Part shown: one piece after another, positions 36,988-47,160 of the stretch
Layout of the letters: every line of letters starts with the position of its first letter
Position numbering within the stretch: the first letter of the stretch is position 1
Assembly: GCA_032988165.1 (NCBI GenBank)
Contig: JANTQF010000229.1
Span: 1 to 55,423, forward strand
Origin: Emmonsiellopsis sp. PD_33
Taxonomy: Eukaryota; Ascomycota; Eurotiomycetes; Onygenales; Ajellomycetaceae
Reading direction: 5' to 3'
DNA length: 55,423 nucleotides
Position numbers and translations under genes: made by a program
Notes under the pieces: model-generated
Databases searched by the model: none
What the model was told of the DNA's origin: nothing
Seen by the model: the letters and a program-made list of their open reading frames with translations, nothing else

Positions 36988-37899
36988 TATTAAAGAAGAC
37001 TCAGATGTACATATATAAACTATATTATCTTGCATATTAGTATGTCTTATGCTATTAAAGGTGTTATACTGAAACTACTCCTTATTAGTTATGAAATCTT
37101 TTTGGGATTCTATAGCAGAGGTGGCAAATCAGCAATGTGTAGCTTAGAGTAAGGATATAGAAGAATGATGCTTACTGGTAATTAAAATAGAGTAAGTAGG
37201 TTTATAATGATAGATAAAGAAGAAGTGTAAAGTAGAATAATTAAGGAATTAGTCAGATAAACCAACTACTAATAAGGTCATGTGCAGCTCTGGGTTGGCC
37301 AGATAAACCATCAGCTGATCTTATGATATATTACTCTAACAGCTGTGAGTCATGTAACTACTGAAGAAAGACCTCAGCTTAAGCTGAGAGTAGCCAGTCT
37401 GAAGTCTCTAAATATGTCACTAAATACAAGTGCAGAGTAAGTAAATGACTATGACTAACTCAATGAGTAATAACTAAGTGTACTGAGTGGCCCTGAGCTG
37501 GCTTTAAGCATGGTCACTTGAAATCTGAGTGTGCATGCTATATAATTAATGCACTGAGTAGAATCTGAGTCAGCACAGAGTATACCCCCCAGGCTGGAGC
37601 ACCCATACAGGGCAGGCTAAAGCAGAGCTAGTACAGAGAATAGCTACTTAGACTGAGATAACATGTGTGGCATATTTCAGATCCTAACAAGCTAAATACA
37701 CTAGGGGCTGGATAAGGGCTAGCCCAGTGCACACCCCACATAATCTAGATAATATAGCCAGTAATGTCAGTAAGTCCAGGCTGAAGGTTTCTGAGCTAAA
37801 TAAATATTTTACCAATATACTCCTACTTGTACACTAAAGAAACAACACAAGATATCTACCTTAATTATAGGCTAGTTCAGTGCAAAAGAAAAAGGCAAG
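36988..37899. other. Spacer right of the LTR element, with one perfect palindrome
   Basis: About 900 bases without a supported gene. The perfect palindrome CTCAGCTTAAGCTGAG lies at 37373-37388, the only copy right of the LTR retrotransposon. cactaggggctggataaggg at ~37,699 starts with CACTA, the end sequence typical of CACTA-type elements, but no partner tagtg end was found. This stretch may be the continuation of the block at 11.6-25.5 kb, displaced by the retrotransposon insertion. Confidence 0.4.
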
Positions 37900-39640
37900 A
37901 TGGCAGCTCAGCAGGCTAAAGATAATAAAGCTGTTGAAAATATCAAGATAATAGGTTATATAGAGGAGTATGCTATGAAGTTTATTATCAAGATATATAA
38001 ATACACTCTACCTCTAGAAGTGATCTCTACTGAATCTATAAGCACACTCAAGAAAGTTATTAATAGTATGGACAGGCAAGTTATAAATTAAGACCTACAT
38101 GATAGCTACTGTATCTTCAAAGCACAAGAGCAATTAGAGAAACAGGCTGATAAGAAGCACAAGAAGGAGATATTATGAATTATAGGTAATACTTTGTGAT
38201 ACTTATCTCTTAAGATATGCCTCAATTCAGAGAATAAATGCAACTTTGAGGGACTGTCACTTAATATACTACTAGTAGAGGATAAGATGAAATCAAGAAA
38301 GCTTAAAATTAGAATAACTATTAATAGGATGAAGTCAAAGATAACTATAAATTACAACATAGAAGATATCATGGAGATTTATAATTACAATGAATCTATA
38401 TATCTGTGTCTCACTGTAAAAAATCTAGGCTATAAGTATTATAATTTACTGGGATATCATCTTTAGAAGAACTAAGTACACTTTGACCTGATATATGCCA
38501 TCAAGGATAATCATGATGCTACCACCAAATAAGTTCAGGGCTAATGGAATATAGATAAAATCATAGCAGAAAATATACACTACATCTAACTCTATAATTA
38601 GTGAGTAGAAACTTATAACTGGGAAATTAATCTTTTAATCACTAAATAGCATCAAGAGAATATCATCATATTTCCCTCTGATACAACTAAAGACCAAGTT
38701 AATAAAACTATAAATAACCTATAGAAATAAAATAAAAAGAAGTATGTTAATCAGATCAAATTACACAACATTGAATGCCTCTTAACCAGTATAATTAGAA
38801 GCTAATATATTAATTGTGTAGATGCAGAGATCCTATAGCATTTCCATGAAGAATAGAGATAAATAGATGATCTAGTAGATATGACAGATGATAACTCTCT
38901 CAGCAAATAGACTGAGAAGAATAACTCTAACAGTGATATACCTATAGAGTAACTTACTGCAAGCCTCTCTCATACAGCCAGTGTTATGCTTACTATAGCT
39001 ACTATTATAATCATATCATCTTACACTGCAAGTACCAGTGCTCAGCAGCCAGATCTACCTATAAATCTTCAAGCAATTAAACATATTATAACCCTCCATA
39101 ATATAGACAGGGAAGACACCCTTGAAGAGGTTAATTAGCTTCACACTATGAGAATATCCCACACTGAAATATACACATTACTCACTGATGAATTGCATCA
39201 GGTCATCAACAAGATCTAAGTCTAAGCTCTCATCAAGAAGAAAGCTTAATATAATGTCATAAAAAATAAAGCTATCTACCTTATAATGATATTATACAAT
39301 CTAGAGGAATGAGAAGCTCAGTAGGTTACTTAGCAATACTACTATATAGAAGTTACATATATTATTATACTTAATAAAAGTGCACAGAAGATCAATAAGG
39401 ATATTAATGTTATCATATAGATTAATAATTAAGATACTATCAAGCCTGCTGATGGTACATACTGAGAAAAGGCAATCAAATGAGTTGTATATCTATAGAA
39501 CCTTCATCATAAAAAGGTAGAAAGCACAGTTGACTTGTGGATAGATAAAGATGTTACCTACTGAGTTATACTTGAAATGTTATAGGCTGAACTAAAGAGT
39601 ATACTAGATAAATTAGATGTGAAGATAAATGTAGAATAAA
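37900..39640 (+). pseudogene. Unidentified ~580-codon frame, RIP-degraded
   Basis: ATG 37900 (cag aag atg context) opens MAAQQAKDNKAVENIKIIGY, and the same frame can be followed to TAA at about 39638. Internal stops sit at plausible Gln/Arg/Trp positions. Visible segments are Lys-rich helical AQEQLEKQADKKHKKE, LCLTVKNLGYKYYNLLGYHL, VHFDLIYAIKDNHDATTK, and an Asp/Ser/Asn-rich linker (~38850-38950). A C-terminal part follows with LHTMRISHTEIYTLLTDELH and ESTVDLWIDKDVTYWVILEM. No domain recognised. The order (DNA-element cargo, then Helitron helicase) suggests it is a gene of a mobile element. It ends where a two-copy tandem repeat begins. Confidence 0.5.
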
Positions 39641-39707
39641 TGGATAATTCTATTTATCAAGTTAGATGTGAAGATAAATACTGAATGAATAGATAGTTCT
39701 ATTTACC
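39613..39707. repeat. Two-copy tandem repeat, 49-bp period
   Basis: ttagatgtgaagataaatgt at 39613 recurs as ttagatgtgaagataaatac at 39662. Both copies continue with gaat-aat-gata-ttctattta. The repeat straddles the end of the 37900-39640 frame. Confidence 0.75.
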
Positions 39708-39959
39708 CTATTAATATATTTTCTTTTCTTTTCTTTTTTATGCTGAAATGTCTTTTATGTTTTCTACTAAAATATTCTTTACTTTTACTCTGTTAAGCTA
39801 GCATGGAAGTACCACAATGAGGGTATTATGTACTTTTCAAAAGGGAGTAATTATTACATGCCTACACTTCATGCCTGCACTCCACATCATAGAGTAGCTG
39901 GTGTGCTTAGTCACACAGTTAGCTTAATTAGATCCTGAGGTATAAATACCTATAGGCAG

Positions 39960-42776
39960 CTCAGGAACCATAGGAATACAACCTTATTCTATGCAACATT
40001 TTCATCTCAAGTTTTCCTAATTACAATAGATAATATTATATCTACTGAGGTACTAGATTCTGAGGGGCCAGAAGAGTAGTTACTCTATAATATTATTATT
40101 AAATAGCTACTATATAGACCCTATGATTTGCATTTTAACCCTAATACTTCCTACTGTAAGAGGAATGTTAATAATGAGATTCATTACATTAAATAATTCT
40201 TCAAGTCTTTCACTAAGAAAATAACTATCTACTAATTATAATATCTCTAGTACTACTATTATGAGAGCAACCATCACTTTACCTACAATTTGAATAAGGC
40301 TAGCTCTATTGAGATTGACAATGAATAGATCATCTCTCATAACTTTTACTTAACTTGGAGGTATAAAACTTACATTAATATTAAATACTGTATTAACATC
40401 TCTATAATTAAATATCTTCATAAATATATTATAAAGAGTTCTGACTGTGCTATTATTAGTTTTAATATAGGTAATAATAAGATCCATGAGTACTATCTGG
40501 GTCATTATATTAATTATACTGAGGCAGCCTGGCAGGCTCTAAGCTTCAATGTAGAGGATTATTACTCTGAGAATATAGGCCTCATTATCTACCTTCCAGG
40601 CAGGCACTGTGTTATATATGACCTCAAGAAGCTCCATAAGATTACTCTTAACTATCTTGATGGCCAGACATCTTACCTACTTGCTTTCTTTAAGTATAAT
40701 TATGATAATCCTGAATCTATCTATCTATACCATGACATACTATATTATTTTACCTGGGACTTAAGAAATCTATGCTAGAAGCACTGAAAGAAGTATTCTA
40801 TTAGTAATATTATAGAGTGGATGTACTCTTTCATACCTTTTCATAATAATATGTACTATCTATACTGTTTACTCATTATTCTAAGAGAGCCTAAATCTTT
40901 TGATGACCTACTAATAGTTACTGACATCAGACAGAATACTTTTTAGAAAGCCTACTACACAAAAGGTATCATCCAGCATGATAATAAGTGGGAATATACC
41001 TTCAAAAAGGTTTTAAAGATAGAAACTGAGAGGATGCTTCAGAGGATATTAATATCTACTATTACCTATATTAACCTACTATCTATTACTAACATCTAAA
41101 TTTATTTTTCAACCTTATTCACTGATAATCTAGACTTCATTCTTAAAGCCTACTCCTATAATCTACCTGATGACTAGATTCTCTATAAGTTAGTTATCAA
41201 CTATAAGCTTCACCTTATCTGAAAGAGGCTTGCCTGGGAGGGCCTTAAGTCAGAGGATATTTGAACCCAGGGCCTACCAGAGCTACATCATGGGTGGGAG
41301 TCAGAGGAGGATAGTAACCCTCTAATCACACAGAAGCTTACTTATAACTACTAGATGCTAACTATTAGAGCTAAGAAATATGAAGCTCAGTTTAATATGA
41401 ACTAGTATTTAGCCTATAATACTATTTTTATAGCTTTGAATACTAACCTCTATAATATAATATTCTTTCTTAATGATTCTAGTGGAACAGGCAAGATGTT
41501 TATCTACAATATTCTTACTAATTATCTATAATCTCTAGGTCAGATTGTACTTTATATTATTAATATAGATATTACTGCCCAGTTTCTTTCTGATAGTTAT
41601 ATTGCTTATAAGTGCTTCTATATCCTTATTAACATTTTATCTATATTGACTTATAATATATCATGTAGTATCCAGCTAACTGAGCTTCTTTATCAGATCT
41701 CCCTCATCATCTGAGATGAGACTCCAATGACTTACTACTATATCTTTAATGTAGTTGATTGGACTCTTCATAATCTCCAGGCTGATTTGCCTAAAAATAA
41801 TAATGACTTTAATAGCATTCTGACTGTCTTTAGTAGTAACTTTCAGCAGATCTTGCTTATTATTCTCTATAGTATATAAAATGACACTATAGACACCTGC
41901 ATGCAGTATGCTAAGGTTTAGTTCTCTCTCTATATACTTTATCTTTATCAGAACATGTGTCTCTTAACTGCTACCTCTAAAGGTAGATTCTTTATGAATT
42001 GATTGACTAGCATGTCACATAATGTGGCTTTTTAGGATTATCAGTCAATTCCTCCTGAGCTACACTGAACCTCTAAAATTGATGAGTTTATTAATCAGAT
42101 ATATCTGAATCTACAGGATTAATTCCATCAGAGAGGTTACTTTCAAGGTTAGATGATCCTCACACCCACTAATGATACTATTACTTGACTTAATGAGAAT
42201 TTTCTGAATTATCTGCCTGATAAGCCTATTAAATATCTATTAGTTGATGTGAGTAAACAGAATGATGATTAGCACTATAAGGTTATATAGAAATTTATGT
42301 ATACTCAGAATGCTCTGTTAATCTAGCCTTTAGTTCTATGAATTAAATGAGATATATCTCTTATATATATGTATAATCTGAACCTATAGTATAGTATTTG
42401 TAATAGATCCTACATGATTCTTCTTACTTATTCACCCTGATATCTGAAGGTCTAATTGAATGATAAGCTATTTAATAGTGAGATGCAACTTCTATATTAA
42501 ATTAAATTATCAAGTAATATAAAGGATTTTATAATTATAATAGTTTGACTCTAGTTCTCTATATAGCTTACTTTTATGATGATAATCAACAAATCACAGG
42601 ATTAATTACTTAGTCATATTAGAATTAATCTCTAAGATTTAGTTTTCTTGCATGATTAGCTCTATATTACTCTCTCATATACTATGAATTGTCATTAGAT
42701 TTTGATGCTTATAAGTAGTATGAATTGCTATTAGATTATAGATAATGTGGTTTATTCTGAAGTTCTTTACTTTTAA
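39960..42776 (+). pseudogene. Helitron Rep C-terminal part plus PIF1-like helicase
   Basis: Frame 3 runs to TAA 42774-42776. Helitrons transpose by rolling circle using a Rep (HUH nuclease)-helicase fusion. Seen here is the segment after the HUH motifs: TEVLDSEGPEE*LLYNIII, CKRNVNNEIHYIK*FFKSF, then YLTWRYKTYINIKYCINISI and IIKYLHKYI (~40340-40440). Then comes the Helitron-specific middle: YTEAAWQALSF, YLPGRHCVIY and FIPFHNNMYYLYCLLIILRE. The PIF1-type helicase has motif I at ~41478 (SSGTGKMF, Thr changed to Met) and motif II at ~41706 (LII*DETPM). Motif III is at ~41830 (FSSNFQQIL, expected GGDFQQ). The C-terminal motifs are INKSQD*LLSHI and LYITLS (~42580-42690). No HUH catalytic segment was found upstream, so the 5' part is missing or unrecognisable. 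Confidence 0.84.
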
Positions 42777-42858
42777 TTTTAATGTCTGTATCTAGCCTCT
42801 TTACTTCTTTTTTTTTAGCTCTCTATTAAATTTATTATATCTTCTTGCCTCTCTTATA

Positions 42859-44101
42859 ATGTCTCAGTCTCAGCTCTAAATCTATATCTTTATCTCTAGT
42901 GATTTTATTATCACTGATCTTAACAGCCATATTCTATTAGATAGAAATATTAAGGTTAACAGCTTTACTATCCCTACTATCCTCTGTGACATCCTGGATC
43001 TTGAGGTTGAGCTGAAGCTACCTGTAATACTTCAGATCTATAATTCTAATCAGCTGAATTTCATAGAGGATATGTTCATTCAGACTGAAAGCACTCTGAT
43101 TGTAAAGTATGTTTCTATAACTAATATAGTTATTACACCTAATATTACTATGATAGTCTCATCTTTTTGTCCTCAGTTAGGCCCTAAAGCTATTAGTTCC
43201 TCTAAGTATATAGAGGCCAGTATTAGCTCTAATAGTCTATCTTTATCCACTATTGCTGTTTATATTACTTACTATGATATACCTACTAATTATTCTAATT
43301 ATATTTTTAAAGTTACCATTAAGATCTATGAGAACTACAGTGATAATAAATACTCTGAATTTAGAATTTTTAGCATCTATTATATCTTTCTAGGATCTTC
43401 ACATTGAAGCTGTGTCCTCCTACTATGTGTTGAAAATTTAATTTCTATTAGTAATAACACTATTAGATTTTTTACCTATAAGGGGAAGAGATCTCTTATC
43501 ATAATCATCAAGCAATTTACCTATTTAAGTAATGTTGATGTCTCTGCTGTCTCTAGCTCTAGCCCTATTAATTTAGTAACCTCTATTTAGTATGTCTTCT
43601 TACCTAGTCTTTTACTTTGCATTTACTGACTTGCTCCTTCTTTCCTCTAGTAATAGAGCTATTAAGTAGTATAAAGTCTCTACTACTACAACTCTAAGTG
43701 CCTCTTGAGTTACTACCTTCTTTACTGATGAACCTTTATTAATCCTGTTGAAGTCTCTACTCATACTATTATTTACTACTGAAGATAGAGGAGATATAGG
43801 GGTAGATACTAATAAAGAAAAAGAGAAAGATAATGGAGATGCTATATTAAGTAAGCTATCTCTATATATATCAGGTTAGATTATAAGATCTTTAAAGGAA
43901 AGAAAGAGATCATACTCTCTAAGTTCATCTCTATCTAATGCTAAATCTTTGATGTCTTCTAGGGGTTCAAACTTAGGGGGTGAAGCCTCTATTACCTTCT
44001 TTAATGATAATTAGAAGAACTCTGACACTAAGAATACTTCTTCTTCTTCTAATAGTAATGCTGATGAATCTTCTATAGGGTCTTTAAAAAGAAAGAGATA
44101 A
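42859..44101 (+). pseudogene. Spliced unidentified gene next to the Helitron helicase
   Basis: ATG 42859 opens MSQSQL, and frame 1 runs to 43589. A canonical intron follows at 43590-43650 (GTATGT, ACTGAC branch, CTCTAG), and removing its 61 nt leads exactly into frame 2, which closes at TAA 44099-44101. The coding length is 1,182 nt, 393 residues, with only about five internal stops, fewer than its neighbours. The N-terminal half is beta-rich looking (FIQTESTLIVKYVSITNIVI, FCPQLGPKAISSSKYIEASI, FRIFSIYYIFLGSSH); the C-terminal part is Ser/Asn/Lys-rich (NTSSSSNSNADESSIGS, ending LKRKR). I do not know the family. The length and phase agreement argue that it was a real gene, probably mobile-element cargo. 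Confidence 0.6.
43590..43650 (+). other. Intron in the 42859-44101 gene relic
   Basis: GTATGT donor, TTACTGAC branch region, pyrimidine-rich stretch and CTCTAG acceptor, 61 nt. Its length exactly bridges the frame-1 to frame-2 switch. Confidence 0.8.
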
Positions 44102-45643
44102 ATAGTTCTTAATTGTAGAGTTCTATTCTTTAACTTCTGATCTGATATTTTATAGGCTTATCCTACAGTATCTCATTCTATAGCAGATTAGAGGCTTTTT
44201 TTAACCTCTAAGATTATTTTTCATTCAGTTCAGACCTTATATAGGTCTTATACAGGCCTTAACATAGGACTCTAATTAATCATGTGACTTTAAATTGCTA
44301 AGGAATAGCTTGATGAATAAAAAGACAATATGTAAATACATGGTACTGTAAACCAGAACTTATTCTACATAATTTTGCTGATATAATCAATAAAATACAA
44401 TAAAATACTGTTTTTTGATACTGCTTAGTATAGACTAAATTAGTATGTTTTTAACCCACTTAGTATAGAATATGAAGAGACTATGACTTAACTAGGAAAG
44501 ATAAGCCTACTTTTAATAACAGAAAATCTATCTACAGAAATCAGACTCTTAGCTCTGATTTGATTATGATTTCTGAAGTTCTTCCACTGATTCTTCAAGA
44601 TCTGCATGTTTTAGCTCTGTTTGTAAAAATACTACTCCACTCTAGTATGATGGGGGATAAACAGAAACAGTTTTTTCACTGAACAGAGCCTTAGGTTCTT
44701 GAGCGTTTGCCTCCTATCCCTATATGCTAACGGCTCTGGTAAGGGCATCTAGCTGGTTTGGGTCCTGGGGAAGAAGGATAGGTCTCTGGATCTCGACGTG
44801 TCGATGAGCGAAGAACTTGTTTCTCCTCTGTCTTACCTATCTAAAGGCAAGTTGAGAAACACGAGGTTCATACTACGGAGTATCTTTCCTTCCTTTATCC
44901 GTGAATACCGGATGGATGAAAATAAGTCCTAGTGCGAGTGCTTTTTGGGGGAGCTCCTTTACTCCTCAAAGTGCATTGCAAATCCATCATTGCAACCCAC
45001 GTCCACAGCGCGACGATGGACTGAATGATTGATGGAGATCAGCCATTGCTCCTTCCGAATTGGGTGGTCTGGTGAGCGCCAGCCCCGATTGCATGACTAA
45101 GGCGACAATGTCTTGGCAGCAGCTCCTCCACATGTGACGTCAGACCAAAACTTATTTTAGACCTCACCATATCAGATTTACTTTGCAGGTTTTATTGATA
45201 CTTCCCAGCCTATCGTCCTTGAACGAATGGAAAATATCAGGGACTTGATACTACGCAATCAGGCAGTATCCTGGTTCCCCGCACACATCCAGTTTACTTC
45301 CGCCACACGCAAGCCCCCCAAGCCAACAAAATATTGGCTCCCAGTCTCAACCGCCGTCATCGTTACCGCACTCGACCCACTTTGTGCCATATTTACCTTG
45401 AATTTCTACAGGATAGCTGCAAGGTCTATATCAATATGACGACCTCTGTTGTTTGTGTAGGCAGGCGTGCTAGAGCCAAAAGTTCGGCTCTGGGGTATTT
45501 AAGATGGATGGATGCCCCTGGAGATTGACTTTTCCAATTTTATCATACAGAACCGAAAAACTTTCTACTTGCATACATCTCAATCGAAGTTCAATTGAAA
45601 CTATCCATTCTTAACTAAGGCTTGAAATCAACCGTCGTTAACC
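44102..45643. other. Isochore boundary and upstream region of the DPR gene
   Basis: From 44102 to about 44,700 the DNA is still AT-rich and CpG-free; the first CpG is in gagcgtttgc at 44,701 and composition is normal from there. No gene was recognised. Small open frames at 45,227-45,528 overlap one another in different frames and show no family motif. The last ~600 bases are probably promoter and 5' leader of the gene starting at 45644. Confidence 0.6.
45135..45142. promoter_or_regulatory. Putative CRE (ATF/CREB) site
   Basis: A perfect TGACGTCA palindrome about 500 bases before the DPR-protein ATG. Fungal bZIP factors of the Atf1/AtfA type bind this sequence in stress genes. A CCCCT (STRE-like) word lies closer, near 45,515. 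Both are sequence matches only. Confidence 0.45.
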
Positions 45644-46922
45644 ATGTCGAACGTTCTCCATAAAGTCAAGGACGCCGTCACCGGGCATTCATCCCATTCC
45701 ACCTCGACTCACCCTGAATCTTCCGGATATGGTATGTTCTTCTGAGCTATTTTCTTCATCTCAAGTCGCTAACATTCGAACAAGGCCACGGAACACACGC
45801 TACGGGGCCCTCTCAAGGAAGCATGGCTACGGGTGGCGCTGGTACTGGACCCCAACACTCCTCTAACGTCGCGAACAAACTCGATCCCAGAGTCAATAGC
45901 CAAGGCCTTGGTGCCCCCCATGGCGCAGCGACATCTGGCTCTCATACCACCACCGTTGGTGATACCTATGACAGCAACACAGGGCCACAACATTCGTCTA
46001 ACTTCGCCAACAAACTTGATCCCCGCACGACCGGCAGTCATGGAACCACTGGCTATATAGGCACTACTGGAGGCGTGGGCTCCCAGTATAATTCAGGTGA
46101 AATTGACCCCAATGGAGGCAATGCTCCCTTCCGCGGCTCCGCTCTAGGAGGCGTTCCTCCTCATGGCGGCCACTTTGCCCCTACTGCTGGAGGTGCTGCT
46201 GGCACTGGTATGGGCGGACCGAGCGATAATCCCTTCCCACATAAGGGATCGCAGCAGCATGGCTCCGCTGGCTCGGGGTGAGTGAATCCAAACCCCAAAT
46301 TCATCGAATCAATCGCTGATACCAGGCTCGGTAGGTATACACATCCGTCAACGAGTGGTGTAGGTGCTGGTTCAACCGTTGGATCAGGAATGGCCAGCCG
46401 TACTGCTGGCCCTCATGACTCAAATTTAGCGAATAAGTTGGATCCTAGGTAAGCAAATGCAATTTTCTCCTCAATTCGCAACAGGTTGTATAGTAGCTAA
46501 CAACAATCCCCACAACAGGGTCGACTCCGACCTCGACGGCAGCCGCACAGTCGGCGGCAACGCAACCACCAAGTAGGTGAAAACCCGCCTTGTCTTGTCT
46601 TGCTGGCCTTTCGCACCATAATCGCGAATATCACGGATTTTCCTCCTTTCCTTCCTATCTATACCGCCATATAAATTCCCCCCCGCGTTAAATTGCCAAA
46701 CGACATTTTCTTATTCGTCATTTTTCCTTCGCGGCTCTCCCTAGCTCCGGACGCGCCCATCGCAAAGATCCGACGGATTCAGCTCAGGTGCCCCCGAGTG
46801 TGATGAGCAAGCATATCGGTGCTCCGGATATCGCACATGGCGACCATACACATGATCGTGAACGGCGACACAGCGTGAAAACGGGTGATTCGTTGAAGGT
46901 GTATGGATCTGGGGCTGTATAG
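45644..46922 (+). CDS. DPR-repeat dehydrin-like stress protein
   Basis: Five exons: 45644-45731, 45785-46277, 46326-46448, 46519-46572 and 46745-46922. All introns are GT-AG and phases agree at every joint. Start context is accATGtcg. The protein is Gly/His/Ser/Thr-rich and hydrophilic, without signal peptide or membrane segment. It carries three copies of a repeat: GPQHSSNVANKLDPRV, GPQHSSNFANKLDPRT and GPHDSNLANKLDPRVDSD. LDPR(V) repeats of this kind define the dehydrin-like Dpr proteins of Aspergillus, linked to tolerance of osmotic, oxidative or freezing stress; that link is family knowledge. The C-terminus ends SVKTGDSLKVYGSGAV. If intron 4 is retained, translation stops at once (AAG TAG at 46571-46576), giving a shorter form. 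A CRE site upstream would fit stress control. Exon prediction is from sequence alone. Confidence 0.78.
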
Positions 46923-47160
46923 ATTAATTGTCTTTGTTTCCCCCGATTATGGGTAGTGTATTTTTATTATGAAATTTTTCGTGCGGGACAGGTTTACCAT
47001 TCGAATGAAATATCTGTGGTGGAATAATTTTTAACTCTCCTTTTTTTTTGATTTATGTTTCAGTGTACTTCTTCATGGATAAGAAAGATAACATATGTGG
47101 TCAATTATGATATCAGTTTGGTTAACTAAACTTTGAGTTCTCAGAATCTAATTTGAATCA
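46923..47160. other. Intergenic region between convergent genes
   Basis: About 240 AT-rich bases between two 3' ends, with T-runs (tttttttttgattt near 47041) that could serve the polyadenylation of either gene. Nothing else seen. Confidence 0.5.

Larger units (their letters stand above)
170..44700. other. AT-rich, CpG-free RIP-type repeat block
   Basis: Reading the block by eye I found no CG dinucleotide between about 170 and 44,700, while CG is common on both sides (for example gagcgtttgc at 44,701 onward). Every recognisable protein frame inside is a transposable-element relic with stops at former Gln, Arg and Trp codons and with Gly-to-Asp, Thr-to-Ile, Asp-to-Asn and Cys-to-Tyr changes at active sites, all G:C-to-A:T. 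Frames are otherwise preserved, so decay was by point mutation rather than by indels. This matches repeat-induced point mutation as known in ascomycetes, here including complete CpG loss. The exact CpG count needs a simple computation. Confidence 0.88.

Noticed and set aside
11296..37740. taggggctgg words at ~11,296 and ~37,699 as the two ends of one CACTA element
   Set aside because: They are in the same rather than inverted orientation and share too few bases; no target duplication was found.
45769..46060. Minus-strand and frame-shifted open frames over the DPR gene
   Set aside because: The DPR repeats and phase-matched introns fix the coding frame; the others are shadows.
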